This document shows positions 1-11,900 of a stretch of DNA of 64,000 bases, in pieces. The notes beneath the pieces were generated by a model, which saw only the letters and a list, made by a program, of their open reading frames with translations, searched no databases and was not told the origin of the DNA. The stretch covers positions 30,101 to 94,100 of the forward strand of contig JASANG010001901.1 of the NCBI GenBank assembly GCA_030248215.1, written 5' to 3'. Position 1 is the first letter of the stretch. Every line of letters starts with the position of its first letter. Origin of the DNA: Enoplolaimus lenunculus. Taxonomy: Eukaryota; Nematoda; Enoplea; Enoplida; Thoracostomopsidae. The position numbers and the translations under genes were made by a program.

Positions 1-138
1 ATCAACTCACCCAGCGTCAACTCAACTCAGAGTGAAAATCAAATCAACTCAGATTAAGTTAATGTATACTGATATTAATTCAGAAATAACCAACTCGCTA
101 GCTGAATCGATTAATCAACTCATTGGAATTTACAGTGT
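1..138. repeat. CACTGTAAATT family inverted-repeat element (B), cut by window edge
   Basis: This is the right-hand part of a family whose ends read CACTGTAAATTCC and GGAATTTACAGTG and whose interior is full of AACTCAG/CTGAGTT steps. It ends GGAATTTACAGTGTAG. Confidence 0.7.
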
Positions 139-823
139 AGCATTATACTTTAGTACCGAACAAATTAAATTCTGTCTAACTTAATTTGGTCGTGGAAGTA
201 TTTACACAGTTCCAGCGTATTTGATGTTTAGGGAACAGCAGGTGATTTTTCACTGTCCTCGCATTCCTGACCATGCTTGTCCGCGTCCGCAATTGTATCA
301 TGAACAAGTAAGCGCAAAAGCAAAAAAATGTGAAACTAAATCCCGAGTCTTGGTAAATGTTTAAGCCTTTCATACAGTAGGCAGCGAGCAAACAAATCGC
401 AAACTGCAGAATGCGCACGGTGCAATATTTGGCAATCTTATGCGTTAAACTCTAGAACACATGAGCAAGGGCCACTGTAAATGGTAAGATTTTATAGTCG
501 AGTCGTGATGATAAACGACTTTCATCAGGCAAACCTGGATGCGTGTCTTATAGCTTGAACTTAAATCTCAAATGAAATAGGACGTATTCATGCGGGAAAT
601 GGTTAATGATTGTGGAATCTTGTCGTGGAATTAATCAGCACTGGCTTTATACATGACATTGATCTGCAAGGTAAGGTTATAATGTTGTTTACTTTTATTA
701 AGCCTCTTAGTTTTGTAGCCTAATTTGGTTGTTTGTTTGTTTTTTGTTGTAATTATTTAGATTTGTTCTATACGTGTTACAAATACAGGCATAAATCCGA
801 CTGAACTATAATAAATTGCAATC
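139..823. other. Non-coding region upstream of the KCTD9-like gene
   Basis: I see no credible exon or element here. An AG following a pyrimidine-poor stretch at 787-788 could be a trans-splice acceptor 36 nt before the ATG, but no leader sequence is available to test this. Confidence 0.4.
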
Positions 824-3800
824 ATGACAACCGAAGACACTGCAGAACAAAATTCACACAAATGTTGTGGGCCATCGTGCAGTTTCACTGTTCCGCAAAG
901 TAAAGATTGGATTGCGTTAAACGTTGGCGGCCAAAGGTTTATCACTACGAAGTGAGTTCTTTTTTTAGTGATTTCTTTCGACGCATGAACAGAACAGTGC
1001 CGGATCGTTTGCCGGAGCGGCTGTAATAGAGTCAGTTTAAGCTTTAGCCGAAATTTTTTAGTTACAGTTAGGAATAGGAATAGGCTCTTGCTTACGCTTA
1101 GGCGTAGGCTTATTCTTAGTTTAAGGAATATGCTTATACTACTGTTTCATCCCTGTGCTATACATGTGCCTTTTCTAGTAAAAAAATGAAAGCTACGTTG
1201 ATTTGGCAAATTGATGGTTTATGTTTCATTCATACCGTTTAGCCTGATTCGTTTACGGTGAGCCCAGTTTAAGGTGTTGATGTGGACCAAGATGAAATAT
1301 CACCTGTGGCTCATAGCTTGTGAAAGGTTCTATATAGTAGGGATGTGCCGATTCATCGGCATCGGTATTGGTAATAATCGGCACTTTTCGTGAGTATCGG
1401 CATCGGAACTGCAAAAAATTGTCGATTCTTTGACGATACTTTTTGCACATAACAGTTCGTTGGAATGCTATCAATTTCCCTCCTTGGCGTATATCAGTAT
1501 GTCTAATCCGGAAACTCTGATCTCTCTAAAGTTTGTGTTTGGAAAAATTAATTGAAATGAAACTTTCTCATAAAATGATAATCGTTTGTGGTGATTATAG
1601 TTTAAGTTTTCGCATAATGATGTAATGTTGTAATATCGTATCTGTTTTTAAGCATGGTATACTAAATTTGAAATCGGCATAGTTTCGACATTGGCAAATT
1701 TTCAAATCAGAATCGGTATCGGCATCGGCAAAAATTTTGGTATCGGCACATCCCTAATATGGTAGTGGTTAACTTAGGATGGCGCTATAGTTTTTAAATA
1801 TTGAGTGTTTTCCTGCGTCATTCGTATCTGTGCGTCAACGTCAGTCGTCGTCCGTCACCAGTACAGCATCGTATCGCCTACGATATCGTACTGTGACTAA
1901 CGGCTACGTACCAGGGTGGCACCGAATCCTGATTTGACCGAATTCGAATCCGAAACCAGTACTAATTTGCCGAATCCGAAACCGAATACGAATCCGAATC
2001 CTGCATGTGGCAAATTTCAGATATATCTATAATTTGTTTCAGAATATCAACACAATGCCAGCCGTATAACATTTAATACGTTAATATATTTCGTCCCGAC
2101 GTCAGTTCTGAGATTTCTCACCTGAAATAAAAAATATTGATTTTTATAGCAAGGTATTTAAAATTGGTATTGCTTAAAAATGAAAAAAAAACATATTGCC
2201 GAACTTTGTTGGATTCGGCTTTTGGATTCGGCTTTTCCACAACCGAATCCGAGTCCGAATACGAACCTCATATTTTTGTCGAATACGAATCCGAACCTCT
2301 GTTGCCACCCTGCTACGTACGACAACGGACGGCGCCGTACGACAAGTTTTAACGCCACTCTTTGAGTGGCAGAATTTCATGCAAATACATGCGCTGAAAC
2401 CTGTAAAAGTACTCCTTGCTCAACTTGTAATGTATTTGCTAAGATGTTTCAGGAGGACATTGATGTCACAAGATCCGAATTCGATGCTTGGACGAATGTT
2501 TGCTGCTGAGAACTCGAATGGTATGTTTTCTGTTCAGATGTGCCATTTATTTTACAGCTTTAACATCTGATATGCTAAACCCGGTCTCGCTGGTTTTTGA
2601 ATATTTAGAAAGTTTTTGTTATAATTCGGTTTTGAAACTTTTGGATTTAGTTTTTACGCTTACACGGCGGTTTCTAATAAAAGCGGGGGCGTGTTTTTAA
2701 GGCGAAAAGAACAACTGTAAGTAATTGCAGTGAAAACTTAAAGCAATAATTATATGCTTATCTTCTGGCGTCGTTCGTTACTGAGCGGCGTCGTAAGCGA
2801 TTGGGCGTACAGCGCCAGATGGCAATTCGGCTACGCTGCCGCACGGGAACGAATGACGCCGGATGGCACAGAAGTTATCAAAATGTATAATGCCACCCGT
2901 AGTTGGGTTGAAGTAAAGCTAAGTACGCATCATTATAATTGATTTACTTAGAATTAAGCAGAAAATAGCGTAACGCTGAATGGTTAATCAGAGTTAGCAT
3001 TACGTTATGTCTTTTTGTTACAGATTGCAATCGTTTAGCGAGTTCAAAAGACTGCACGGGTGCGTTCTTAATTGATCGAAGTCCGAAGCATTTTGACACA
3101 GTGTTAAATTATTTACGATACGGCAAAGTCGTTATTGAACCTGGAATTAACCTGGAAGGTAAATTAAAGTGGCCAAAATTTAAAAAAATGTGTTCAAATG
3201 TTTTTATTTAGATTTTATGCATATGAATGTGTAAAAAGTGTTAATGTAGTGTGTATAACATTTTAAGGAGCTTTCGTATCACCTGGACTGCCAAACATTG
3301 ATCTCGTATGACTCAAAGAAAGCGTGTTGAGAGATTGCTTGGCGCGCTGTGAATTTTAGCTTTAAGCAGATTTTGATGTCTTAGGTAGCCTTTTTTGTGC
3401 TTGATTGCTAAAAGTTATGACAGGAACAAGAATGAAATTTTGTAAAAAACGCTCATGATTGCGAACTCGAAAGTATTTAAGAAAATTAAAGCAATCTGTT
3501 TTTGTAACTCGTACTGATATAGAAAATATCAGTTTGTTAATTTGTTTACAGGCTTGTTGGAAGAAGCGAAATTCTATGGGCTCGATAAGATGGTGTCCGT
3601 GGTAGAAGAGAAGATAAAGGTAAGTAGTTTTTCTATGTCTCTTAAGATTTATTACTAAATATCCATTTTATTTAATTTTTCCACTATGTAAATAAATTAA
3701 TATTATTTTATATATTTCTTGGCTCGTGCTAATTATAGGGGCCTGTCAGTAAAACTGGGGGAGCGAGAAATTGAGACAAGAATGTGTAGGCTTCGGCTTA

Positions 3801-6800
3801 AGCTCAGCGATCACTCTTATAGTAAATATAATGCGTATGTTTTGTTCATTGTTAATGTTCGCAAATGCGTTTCTTTATTCTTGTTCTATGAATGTTTTCA
3901 GCTCGAAAGCTCAAAAACAGACGACGATGCAATGACGCGTAAAGATGTCATGACAATTTTGATGTATTCGGCAACGCACACCATGCTTCGATTTCAGGTA
4001 GTATTCTGGCTTCTCCACAGCTTGAAAATTTCCGCCGGGGGGGCGTTTCCTGGGGGGCCCCCAGAAGTTTACTGGGGGGCAGCTGATTTTGCTGGGGGGG
4101 CAGTTTTCCTGGGGCCCCCCAGATGATCTGGGGGGTCCTGGGGGGGCAGGCTTAAAAATTTGCAAACCGACTTTTTGGACCATTTTTTTTCATTCTAGAC
4201 CGTGTTTCCAACTCAACGTAAGATTACTCATCGCTCAACATGACAAAAATTTCTCGCAAACGCTAATAACAATAATTTTAACTAATATTACGTATATACT
4301 GACAACTTAACCAGAAGTTGAAAGAAGCACAATTATATAAAATATAGATAATCTATAATTGAAACTGTGATTAATATATATTTTGTATATTAGTCACAGC
4401 TTCAATTTATCATAAGGCTCAGGCGGGTTGAACTTGCTGCTGCAAGGTACTTTCGAATGCTGTATGCCCTGAAACGGTCTTTATATAATTGTGCTTTTTC
4501 AGTTCATTATTGAATTGTATTAGTTACTACTGGTATTTGTAACGCTATTAAAAATTATGAGTACTCAGCGTAATATAAAATCATATTTTGCCGAATGTCC
4601 GCCTCAAAAGAAGTCCAGGTCTTTACGTTTTAACATTGAAAATTTTTGACCTAGAAAAGTCCTGGGGGCCCCCAGCAAAAAAATTTGCGGCGGGGCATTT
4701 TGCTGGGGGGCGGCCGAAAATTCGCCGGGGGCCTTTCCTGGGGGCGGCAAAATTTTCGCCGGGGGGGGGGAATGGAAATTTCGAAAAGTGCTGGGGCCCC
4801 CCGCCCCCTCCCGCTGTGGAGAAGCCAGGTATCAATGTTGATTTTTTCTTATTTTTAATGATTAATTATTATAAATTGGATTGGGTTTGAATTTAACCTA
4901 GAAAAATGAGCAAAACAATAATTCTTGTGTGACAAGTAGTTTTTGCGATATTTTGCTAATAGAATTTTTGTTAACGCCAAAGAAATTGTAAGCGGCTTTA
5001 GTTTAAATGATTTTTTAATTTTCCGTTATTGAATAATATTTGAAACACAATGGCTGGGTTTCTGAAACCTTATACGTACGTACAACTTAGTACTTAAGTA
5101 TGAGCTAAGTAAGTGCTCAACGATTTTGTCGCTTTTAAAAGCGTACTTAAGTTAAGTAAACACTTACGTCACTGATTAAATTTGATATACTACAAATTAA
5201 CCGCTTAGGCATACTAACCTTGGTGTATTAATTGTGGTTGACTCCTATGTAAAAAATTTAAGTACTTACATAAGTCGGCGATTTAAGTTATTACTTAAGC
5301 ATAACTTAAGTAAATACTTAAGTAAGATTTCGGAAACCCAGCCAATGTTTTATAATGTTCTCCAGCTATGTCTTACGTACTGTTAGGATTGTGGTTGTAT
5401 ATACATTTGCACCGTTAAAGTTTTTCTAAATTGCTTGTGCTCAACTTTATGTGGAAGTTCTGCGAAGCTGAACTCGTTACGTGTTTTATATTTTTACAGG
5501 CGGTGAATTTGTCAAGTGCTGACTTGTCTCATCTCGATTTACAAGCGATTAATTTCAAATATGCCATTCTATCAAATTGTAACCTTTCTTCGGCAAATCT
5601 GAATAATTGCAATTTCGAACGCGCTAATTTGTCAAACGCCAATTTAAATGTAAGTTTTGCATTTTGTACGTTGAAATGATGTGTAAATTTTATTTATTTT
5701 AAATGTTTATGTGTTTTTGTTTGTGATTAAACTTAGAATCATTTAACTATAGTGACATTGTTGCGAAAACTTGTATGGCTGTGGAGCTCATGGCTATAAC
5801 TGTGTACTGGCGATCCATATAGCGTCAGCTCGAACCGCACTGCATACGCAGTAAGATTTTTGTATGGACTCCATATGGTACAGCTTAAATTTAGTATCAC
5901 TTCGCTTTGAATAACTCAATTATTTAAAGTTACTTAAATTTGTACACAAATTTAAAAATAACATTCCAGGGCGCTCAGTTATCAAACGTGAAAATGTTGT
6001 GCGCAAATTTAATGGGTGCGTCTATGCGTGGATGCAATTTCGAAGGCTTGCACACATCGTCGCTTGAAGGTATGTTGTTACGGATTGGATATAAAAATTT
6101 GAGAGTTACGTTATATTATAACTTGTGTGGTTAAGAAACTAGCGCTTCAGTATAGTATAGATTATGACAGCGGTTCGTATTAGGATATCTGTATATTAAC
6201 GTTGGAACGCCCCACATACGTATTTTTGGCAACTTCCAGCATTCCTTTGTTTACAATAATTTCTCAGGAAATACACGTGATTGTTCTATGAAAGGAAAAT
6301 TTGCAAGGACATTTTTGTGCTTTCGCTACATAGGCGCATTGCGCAAAACTGGCAGACTAGTTTTGTATTGATGAGGTAGTAATTATATTCTGTGCATGTA
6401 TTTTTTGCTATTTTAGTCATTTTTCTGTTGTTGCATTTTTGATATTTAGTAATTATTAATTTCATCGATTTTTGGGTCCATTTATTATGCAAACATGCAA
6501 GTTATAATTCATGTTAAAAATTAATTTTAATACGACGAGTAACAGGGCAACTCTTAAGCTTTGCATTGGTTTACCAAATTTTAGTTTATAATGACGCGTT
6601 TGTGTTTAAGGTGCAAACTGCAAAGGGGTAGATCTTGAAGGCAGCCAGATGTGCGGAGTTAATTTGCGAGTCGCCAATTTGAAGAATGCAAATTTAAAGA
6701 ATTGTGTGTTACGCAACGCGGTGTTTGCTGGCTCCGATCTCGAGGTAAATATTATTACTAAAAAAGCCCTGAAATAGCTTCTATCAAAAAACTTAGCATT

Positions 6801-7301
6801 GCGCGATGGGCCCATGTTACTTTAAGGGGCGCCCGGGTTTCTGGTAGGTCTATAAAAGTGTACGATTAGATTCTATATTACATTTTTGCTTAGACTTAAG
6901 CTTAAACTTAAACTTAGGCTTAGGAATACACTGAATCTACTGTTGCGCTCGTTAAAGTAACATTGACCGCGCGATGTATGAATTTTGTGTCGGTTTGAAT
7001 GTTTGTGTGAGGGCATGCTGCACTTTATCGCTAGCTTCTGCATTACTGTGCGTTTTAAGCCGCTTTTTTACAACTGCGACTGCGGTAATATGTAACTGAC
7101 CGAAAATGTACATAAATAACACTTCCATGTTTTCTGTGTAGTGTTGTGCGTACTTTGGAACAAGCTTTATCTGTGCTGATTTAGAACTGTGATCTGACTG
7201 GTTGTGATTTGGATCAGGCCAATTTGAGAGGCGCTAATTTTCAAGGCGCAACGTTTGATTTGATGATAACGCCGTTGCATATGTCTCAAACTATTAACTG
7301 A
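824..7301 (+). CDS. KCTD9: KCTD9-like BTB and pentapeptide-repeat protein, 9 exons, 331 aa
   Basis: Exons: 824-951, 2453-2520, 3024-3158, 3552-3619, 3902-3997, 5500-5649, 5970-6069, 6611-6744, 7185-7301. All junctions are GT-AG and phases match, giving 996 nt. The order is a BTB/T1 domain (LNVGGQRFITTK near residue 33, DPNSMLGRMF, GAFLIDRSPKHFDTVLNYLR), a short linker, then about 25 pentapeptide repeats of A(N/D)Lxx type from roughly residue 166 to 315. The C-terminus TPLHMSQTIN closely matches the end I recall for vertebrate KCTD9. Family knowledge: KCTD9 is a cullin-3 adaptor candidate; pentapeptide repeats fold as a right-handed beta helix. An in-frame TAA at 812-814 with no acceptor between it and the ATG supports this start. 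The protein is shorter than the human one (389 aa) because the N-terminal KHA-like domain is absent. Introns 1, 5 and 8 carry inverted-repeat elements. Confidence 0.93.
982..1170. repeat. Telomere-like GGCCCATGT family element (C)
   Basis: Ends resemble GCATGAACAGAACAG and CTGTGCTATACATGTGCC, with an interior of degenerate TTAGGC steps. It lies in intron 1 of the KCTD9-like gene. Confidence 0.6.
1338..1756. repeat. Inverted-repeat element ended by TAGGGATGTGCCGAT
   Basis: The 15-bp ends TAGGGATGTGCCGAT and ATCGGCACATCCCTA are near-perfect inverted repeats, with ATCGGCATCGG repeats inside both arms. No clear target duplication. It lies in intron 1 of the KCTD9-like gene. Confidence 0.75.
1774..2360. 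repeat. GC-rich GACGGACGGCGCCGTACG family element (I), split by a hAT-type insertion
   Basis: Ends GGCGCTATAGTTTTTAAA and AAGTTTTAACGCCAC surround GC-rich palindromic steps (CGGACGGCGCCGTACG). The family recurs at 17505-17850 and 35320-35490. It is interrupted at 1912-2312. Confidence 0.55.
1912..2312. mobile_element. hAT-type non-autonomous element with perfect 8-bp duplication
   Basis: The element begins CAGGGTGGC and ends GCCACCCTG, and is flanked on both sides by CTACGTAC (1904-1911 and 2313-2320). The interior repeats CCGAATCCGAA. Eight-base duplications and CAG-ended inverted repeats are typical of hAT transposons. It has no transposase. Confidence 0.85.
2755..2890. repeat. GC-rich inverted-repeat remnant (I-like)
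   Basis: TCTTCTGGCGTCGTTCG and ACGCCGGATGGCACAGAAG form imperfect inverted ends around GC-rich sequence in KCTD9-like intron 2. Confidence 0.4.
4006..4828. mobile_element. G-rich inverted-repeat element in KCTD9-like intron 5
   Basis: A perfect 16-bp terminal inverted repeat, CTGGCTTCTCCACAGC at 4006-4021 and its complement at 4813-4828, bounds about 820 bp. Both shoulders (4035-4150 and 4665-4805) contain many runs of five to ten G on the plus strand, while the centre is AT-rich with its own inverted repeat around 4350-4410. The left end lies 8 nt past the exon 5 donor. Confidence 0.8.
5050..5344. mobile_element. TGGCTGGGTTTC family inverted-repeat element (G)
   Basis: Ends TGGCTGGGTTTCTGAAA and TTTCGGAAACCCAGCCA are inverted. 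The interior is built of ACTTAAGTA steps. Other copies are at 33194 and 50346. Confidence 0.8.
6809..6968. mobile_element. Telomere-like GGCCCATGT family element (C) with perfect 8-bp duplication
   Basis: It begins GGCCCATGTTACTTTAAGG and ends GTTAAAGTAACATTGACC, and is flanked by GCGCGATG at 6801-6808 and 6969-6976. The interior is degenerate TTAGGC/TTAAGC. It is in KCTD9-like intron 8. Confidence 0.85.
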
Positions 7302-7305
7302 TTTC

Positions 7306-7311
7306 AATAAA
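7306..7311 (+). terminator. Poly(A) signal AATAAA of the KCTD9-like gene
   Basis: A canonical AATAAA hexamer begins four bases after the TGA stop (7299-7301). A real signal this close implies a very short 3' UTR, ending around 7320-7340. Confidence 0.5.
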
Positions 7312-7439
7312 CATCTCTGACTGAATATCTGATAATACGTGTTCAGAACTTTATTGTTGTCGTCTGTCCGATTTACTGAATTCGGTTCATATTGCTTGTT
7401 GTACCGTTTTTCTGCGTGATTCCAACGGAATAAACTTAA

Positions 7440-7557
7440 ACTTTGGACCATTTTGCGTACGCGTAGGCGTACTCTTAGGAGTAGGTTTATCCTTACGTTG
7501 AGGCTTAGAGTTAGGCGTATGCTTATGCTACTGTTACGTCTCTCAAAGTAACATTGG
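7440..7557. repeat. Telomere-like family C fragment
   Basis: TTAGGC-related steps followed by CTCAAAGTAACATTGGAC match the right half of family C. It lies just past the KCTD9-like gene. Confidence 0.5.
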
Positions 7558-7861
7558 ACGTTAACTTTAAATAGGATTGTTTAACAAAGTGTGGTTTAGT
7601 GCAAAGCTGCGTTTGGTTTTGCAATACTTTTGCGACTGGGTTTTTGCATCGTAGTGAAATATGGTTATTTCGTGAAATTGGTGTACTTTCACTAAACTTC
7701 GTTCCGGTTCCAAAAAATTGTAAGCGAAACTTCTGACCAGAACAAGAGCTTTCGACAACCTTAAAGACTCTGATGCAATTTTCGCTGTAGTACTCTAAAT
7801 GAATATAGTGCTATTTCTTGGCCTATTATGACTAGTGAAATTTACATTGTATGCTTGTTTG

Positions 7862-8000
7862 AGCTAATGTTACTTTAAGGGGCGTAACAGTAGATTAAGC
7901 GTATTCCTATAAGCCTAAGCAAAAAATGTAATCTAGAATCGAAAATCACTCTTTTATAGACCCACCAGAAACCTGGACACCGCTTAAAGTCACATGGGCC
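7862..8000. mobile_element. Telomere-like family C element with near-perfect duplication
   Basis: AATGTTACTTTAAGGGGCG and AAAGTCACATGGGCC are inverted ends. Flanks CTTGTTTG and TTTGTTTG differ by one base. Confidence 0.75.
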
Positions 8001-8117
8001 TTTGTTTGCATCGATATGCGTAACAGTGTGGAATTTAACGGATCAAGTATTAGTAAACCTTTCTTTTGTGTTTAATGAGTTGTTGCCACATCTTCAATGG
8101 GCCGTGTTTATGTTCAT

Positions 8118-8479
8118 CAGGGTACAACCGGAGGACTGCCTGCGGCTCCGGCAGAAAATCGACTTCCGGCTCCGGTAAAATTTTTCTGGAGGTTCCGGTA
8201 ATTTTCGTAGTAAATCTTTGTAAAGTTTTACAAAATTGATGGGTTTGGCGTGTTTCGTTCGTCTTAACTTTTGGCACAGTTTTGAGGAGAGTTAAACGAG
8301 AATTCGTAAAAAAGAGAGCAAAAAAAAAAACAGAAAACACAAAACAGAAATTGGAAAAAAAAAAAGAAAAAAAACAAGAATATAAAAACCAAATATCCCC
8401 CCCCCACCGGCAAAACCCCCCCCCCCGGCAAGTTTTGTTGTTAACGTACGGTTCTCGTATAAACCTCCGGTTGCACCGG
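8118..8479. mobile_element. hAT-type element with perfect 8-bp duplication
   Basis: It begins CAGGGTACAACCGG and ends CCGGTTGCACCGG, and is flanked by ATGTTCAT at 8110-8117 and 8480-8487. The interior has A-rich and C-rich runs and no transposase. Related copies are at 25104 and possibly 62613. Confidence 0.8.
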
Positions 8480-8982
8480 ATGTTCATGCATATGCTCTTC
8501 CTAAATGCTTTATGGTTGTGATGCATTTATACTGGGCCGCTCGCTATAGTCCTTAAAATTAAATTTTAAAAACAGCAGTATGTAACTTAAGTAGTTGCTC
8601 ATAGCATACTCTTTGGGTGAGACACGGGTTAAAAGTTAGCAATGTGATAGAATATCGCTTCAGAATGAATTTCGGGTACAACTAATTAGAGTGGAAGATC
8701 TTTGAAACATGTTGGTATAAGAGCTCAAGCGCGGGTATATGTTCGTGTCGTGGCTTAATTTTTCAACCTCGGATATACCCAGGAGTGAAATTTTTTCATT
8801 CACACTGGTCGGGTCGAAAAATCTTTACCTGGATCTCATTGTTACATTGGTAACTAGAAAATATGAAAAACTCAAACTGTTTTTGTTCAATAGAACATTA
8901 ATATTCACAGATAAAAATGTAATTGGTGAATGTGATAAAAAGAACTCAGTTCTATTGTACAGTTTTCCTCAAGTTTCGTCGT

Positions 8983-11900
8983 CTAATCAGTATCTTTAAA
9001 AATTGTCGGTTCTTGTACACCTTCACTGCTGCCATAATCACCGTTGCGTGGAATATCAATTAAATCGTCATTTAAATCCGCAACAAAATCATCAGTCGGA
9101 TATCCCATTGAATTTAAATTGGTAATCACAATTCGGCAAGATTCCAACAAGCGACCAGCAGATAGCAAATAGCAAATCGCAAGCGCCGATGCAACAAGCA
9201 GAACGGTGAGCGAAATACACGAAAGATTAAAATAAGTTTCGTTGACAACGCTTAAATAGCGATCGTAAGGCGCGGTTGCTGTGTCGTGATTAGCTGTTAA
9301 ATTTTGTGAATAATTGTGAACTAAATACGAAAAACGGTCAGATTCTTGTAGAATTAGTATAAATCCGGTGGCTTGAGCGCAAATTGATGGGATGACAAGT
9401 AGCGGATGTTTTCGCGCAGATAGCGATAGAGCTAAAATGTGGATTTTACGATATTTTTGAGACTTGCAAAATGTGGGCCAGCGTAAACAACAGGGCCGTG
9501 ACAGTAGTTAAGCATATTTCTCACTGCAAAAAACGGTGACTCAAATCGAATCTGTCCGAAATGGGGTCTACGGACTACGCGAACTGAGTCAAATTCGACT
9601 CCGCCAGAATGAAATTTGAGTCACTGAGTCGCACGATTGACTCTGGCGGTGTCGAGTTTTAGTCAGTTTATGTAGTCCCGTAGAGCCTAGTTCGGAGAGA
9701 GTCAATTTGACTCTACATTTTTTGCAGTGTAAAGTCTAAACCTAAATCTAAGACTAAACAAAAATAAGTCTAAATGTGAAGCTTATGATGCAGTCCCGCG
9801 AAAAAACGGCCAGCCTCAAATCTAGACATTGGCCAAAATGTGTAAAGAAGTGTTTCCAATAAAAATGCCGATGATGGCCGGCACTGGAAACGGATACCCA
9901 AGCTCGCAACCAGGACTTCTTGTGAGACATGCACTGCAAAAAATGGTGAGTCAAATTGACTCTCTCCGAAATAGGCTTTTCCGGACTACACAAACTGAGT
10001 CAAAATTCGACTCCGCCAGAATCAAATTCGACTCACTGAGCGATTCATCGAATGAAATTTGACTGTGGCGGAGTCGAATTTTGACTCAGTTTGTGTAGTT
10101 AGGAAAAGCCTATTTCGGAAAGAGTCAATTTCACTCACCATTTTTTGTAGTGTGGTAGTGATTTTAAGCAGCAAATGCCGATTTGCAAAACATGTGTTAT
10201 GCAATTATTTTTTACAAGGAGAATTAGAAACTGAAAATCAAACCGCACTATATTAAAGCAATACCTAATACTGCACTTATAAACACATTTGACTGCTTCT
10301 AATATTTCAAGCAAACCCTCAACAATATGGTGATATATCTATATCTGAAATTTCACCAAAAAATATTAACCCTTTAACTCATAGAGTATACTATGAGCAA
10401 CTAAATACAACTAAATGAGCAACACAGACACTGCGAGTCGTGTTTAACTTTTCTAACATATATGTGCTGTGCATAATCTCTACAATATGTGAGAGCCCCC
10501 TCGGGCTTAAGCGTCAAGCTCTTATAGTTGAGTGGTCATCGTAAACACCTCCCACTCGAAAGACTAATTGAATCTTTCCTTGAAATTGCATCTCATATAT
10601 ATGAAATTGAAATTATTCATGTGAAAAAGGGTTAATTGTTTTGTTTTTACCGCCTGTGAAAATCAACAATAGACCGAGTTGTATCGTACGATCACCGAAA
10701 TCTGCCATATAAATGGACTTTGCGAAGAAAATATCAAATCCAATCACAGTTACAGCAACACCAAGTGTGACTTGAACCATTCCAACCATAATACGAACGC
10801 GACCGCTGCAGTCAGTCTAAAATTAAATGAATACTCATTCGGCGCATCGCCAGTCGGGCCAATGTTACACTAAGGAGTGTAACAGCGGATTAAGCGTATT
10901 CCTAAACCTAAGCCTAAACCTAAGCGTTACAACAATGTGTTCCTAAGCCTAAGCCTAAGCAAAAAATGTAATCTAGAATCTAAACCTGCTCTTTTATAGA
11001 CCCACCAGAAACCTGGACGCCCCTTAAAGTAACATGGGCCGCCAGTCGGCAGTGGGGGCTGAGTCCCCTTTAATGATTTTGCCCCTGCCGCCGGCTACGA
11101 CCTTGTACCCGTTAAGTACTCATTTAAATTAGCAACGTTGTGTAAAACTAAGTTTTGTAGTTGAGTGCTCAAATCATATGCCCGTAGCCAGCCCAGCGCG
11201 ACAGGCTGAGTAATAAATTTTTGAGTGGCACGCGGTTAAGTAATCCGCATAAAGCTTCCAAGCAGGACCGAAATTTTGATAAAGGGGGTATGGGCATTTT
11301 TTGGCCACCCTCTATTTACTCATCCGTTTAAAATTATTAACCAATAAAATGATATTAAGTCAATTCTAAGAAAACATAAAGTGAATGAAACAAAAACGCA
11401 TTTTTGCCAGTATATTTTTATTTACATCTATATATTAAAGCTGGAACGCCCCACATACGTATATTGGGCAAATTTCCAGCATTACTCTGTTTTCAAAAAT
11501 TTGTTAGGAAATACACGTGATTGTTTTTTGTTCTACGAACAGAAAATTTGCATGGCAATTTTTGTGCTTTCGCTAACTTTGCACATTGCGCAAAGCTGGC
11601 AGACTAAGTTTAAATAATAACGAAAAAACAACAAATTATCATAGAATATTAATAATTTTACATGAAACAAGCTTGTTTACCTTCAAAAGCTTCTTGCTTG
11701 ATACAGCCAACGATTGAATGAGCGATTTAACGAGAACTGTAATCAGAACCAGCGCAACAATCAAATGACAAATAGAAAGGATTACCTTAAACAAAAAATG
11801 ACAAATTGAATAAACAATTTCGTAAATATAATGTTAAACAGAAACACTTAAAATTCACAAATTTTATCAACAATTTCTGGAAAAAGCATAAACTACATAA

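Noticed and set aside
176-418. 80-residue minus-strand frame with a hydrophobic start
   Set aside because: No splice partner, family motif or supporting context; composition after residue 20 is not convincing.
4588-4890. Gly/Pro-rich frames in KCTD9 intron 5
   Set aside because: They follow from the G-run shoulders of the inverted-repeat element.
8282-8526. Lys-rich plus-strand frame and a minus-strand partner
   Set aside because: They lie within the hAT-type element at 8118-8479 and reflect its A-rich and C-rich runs.
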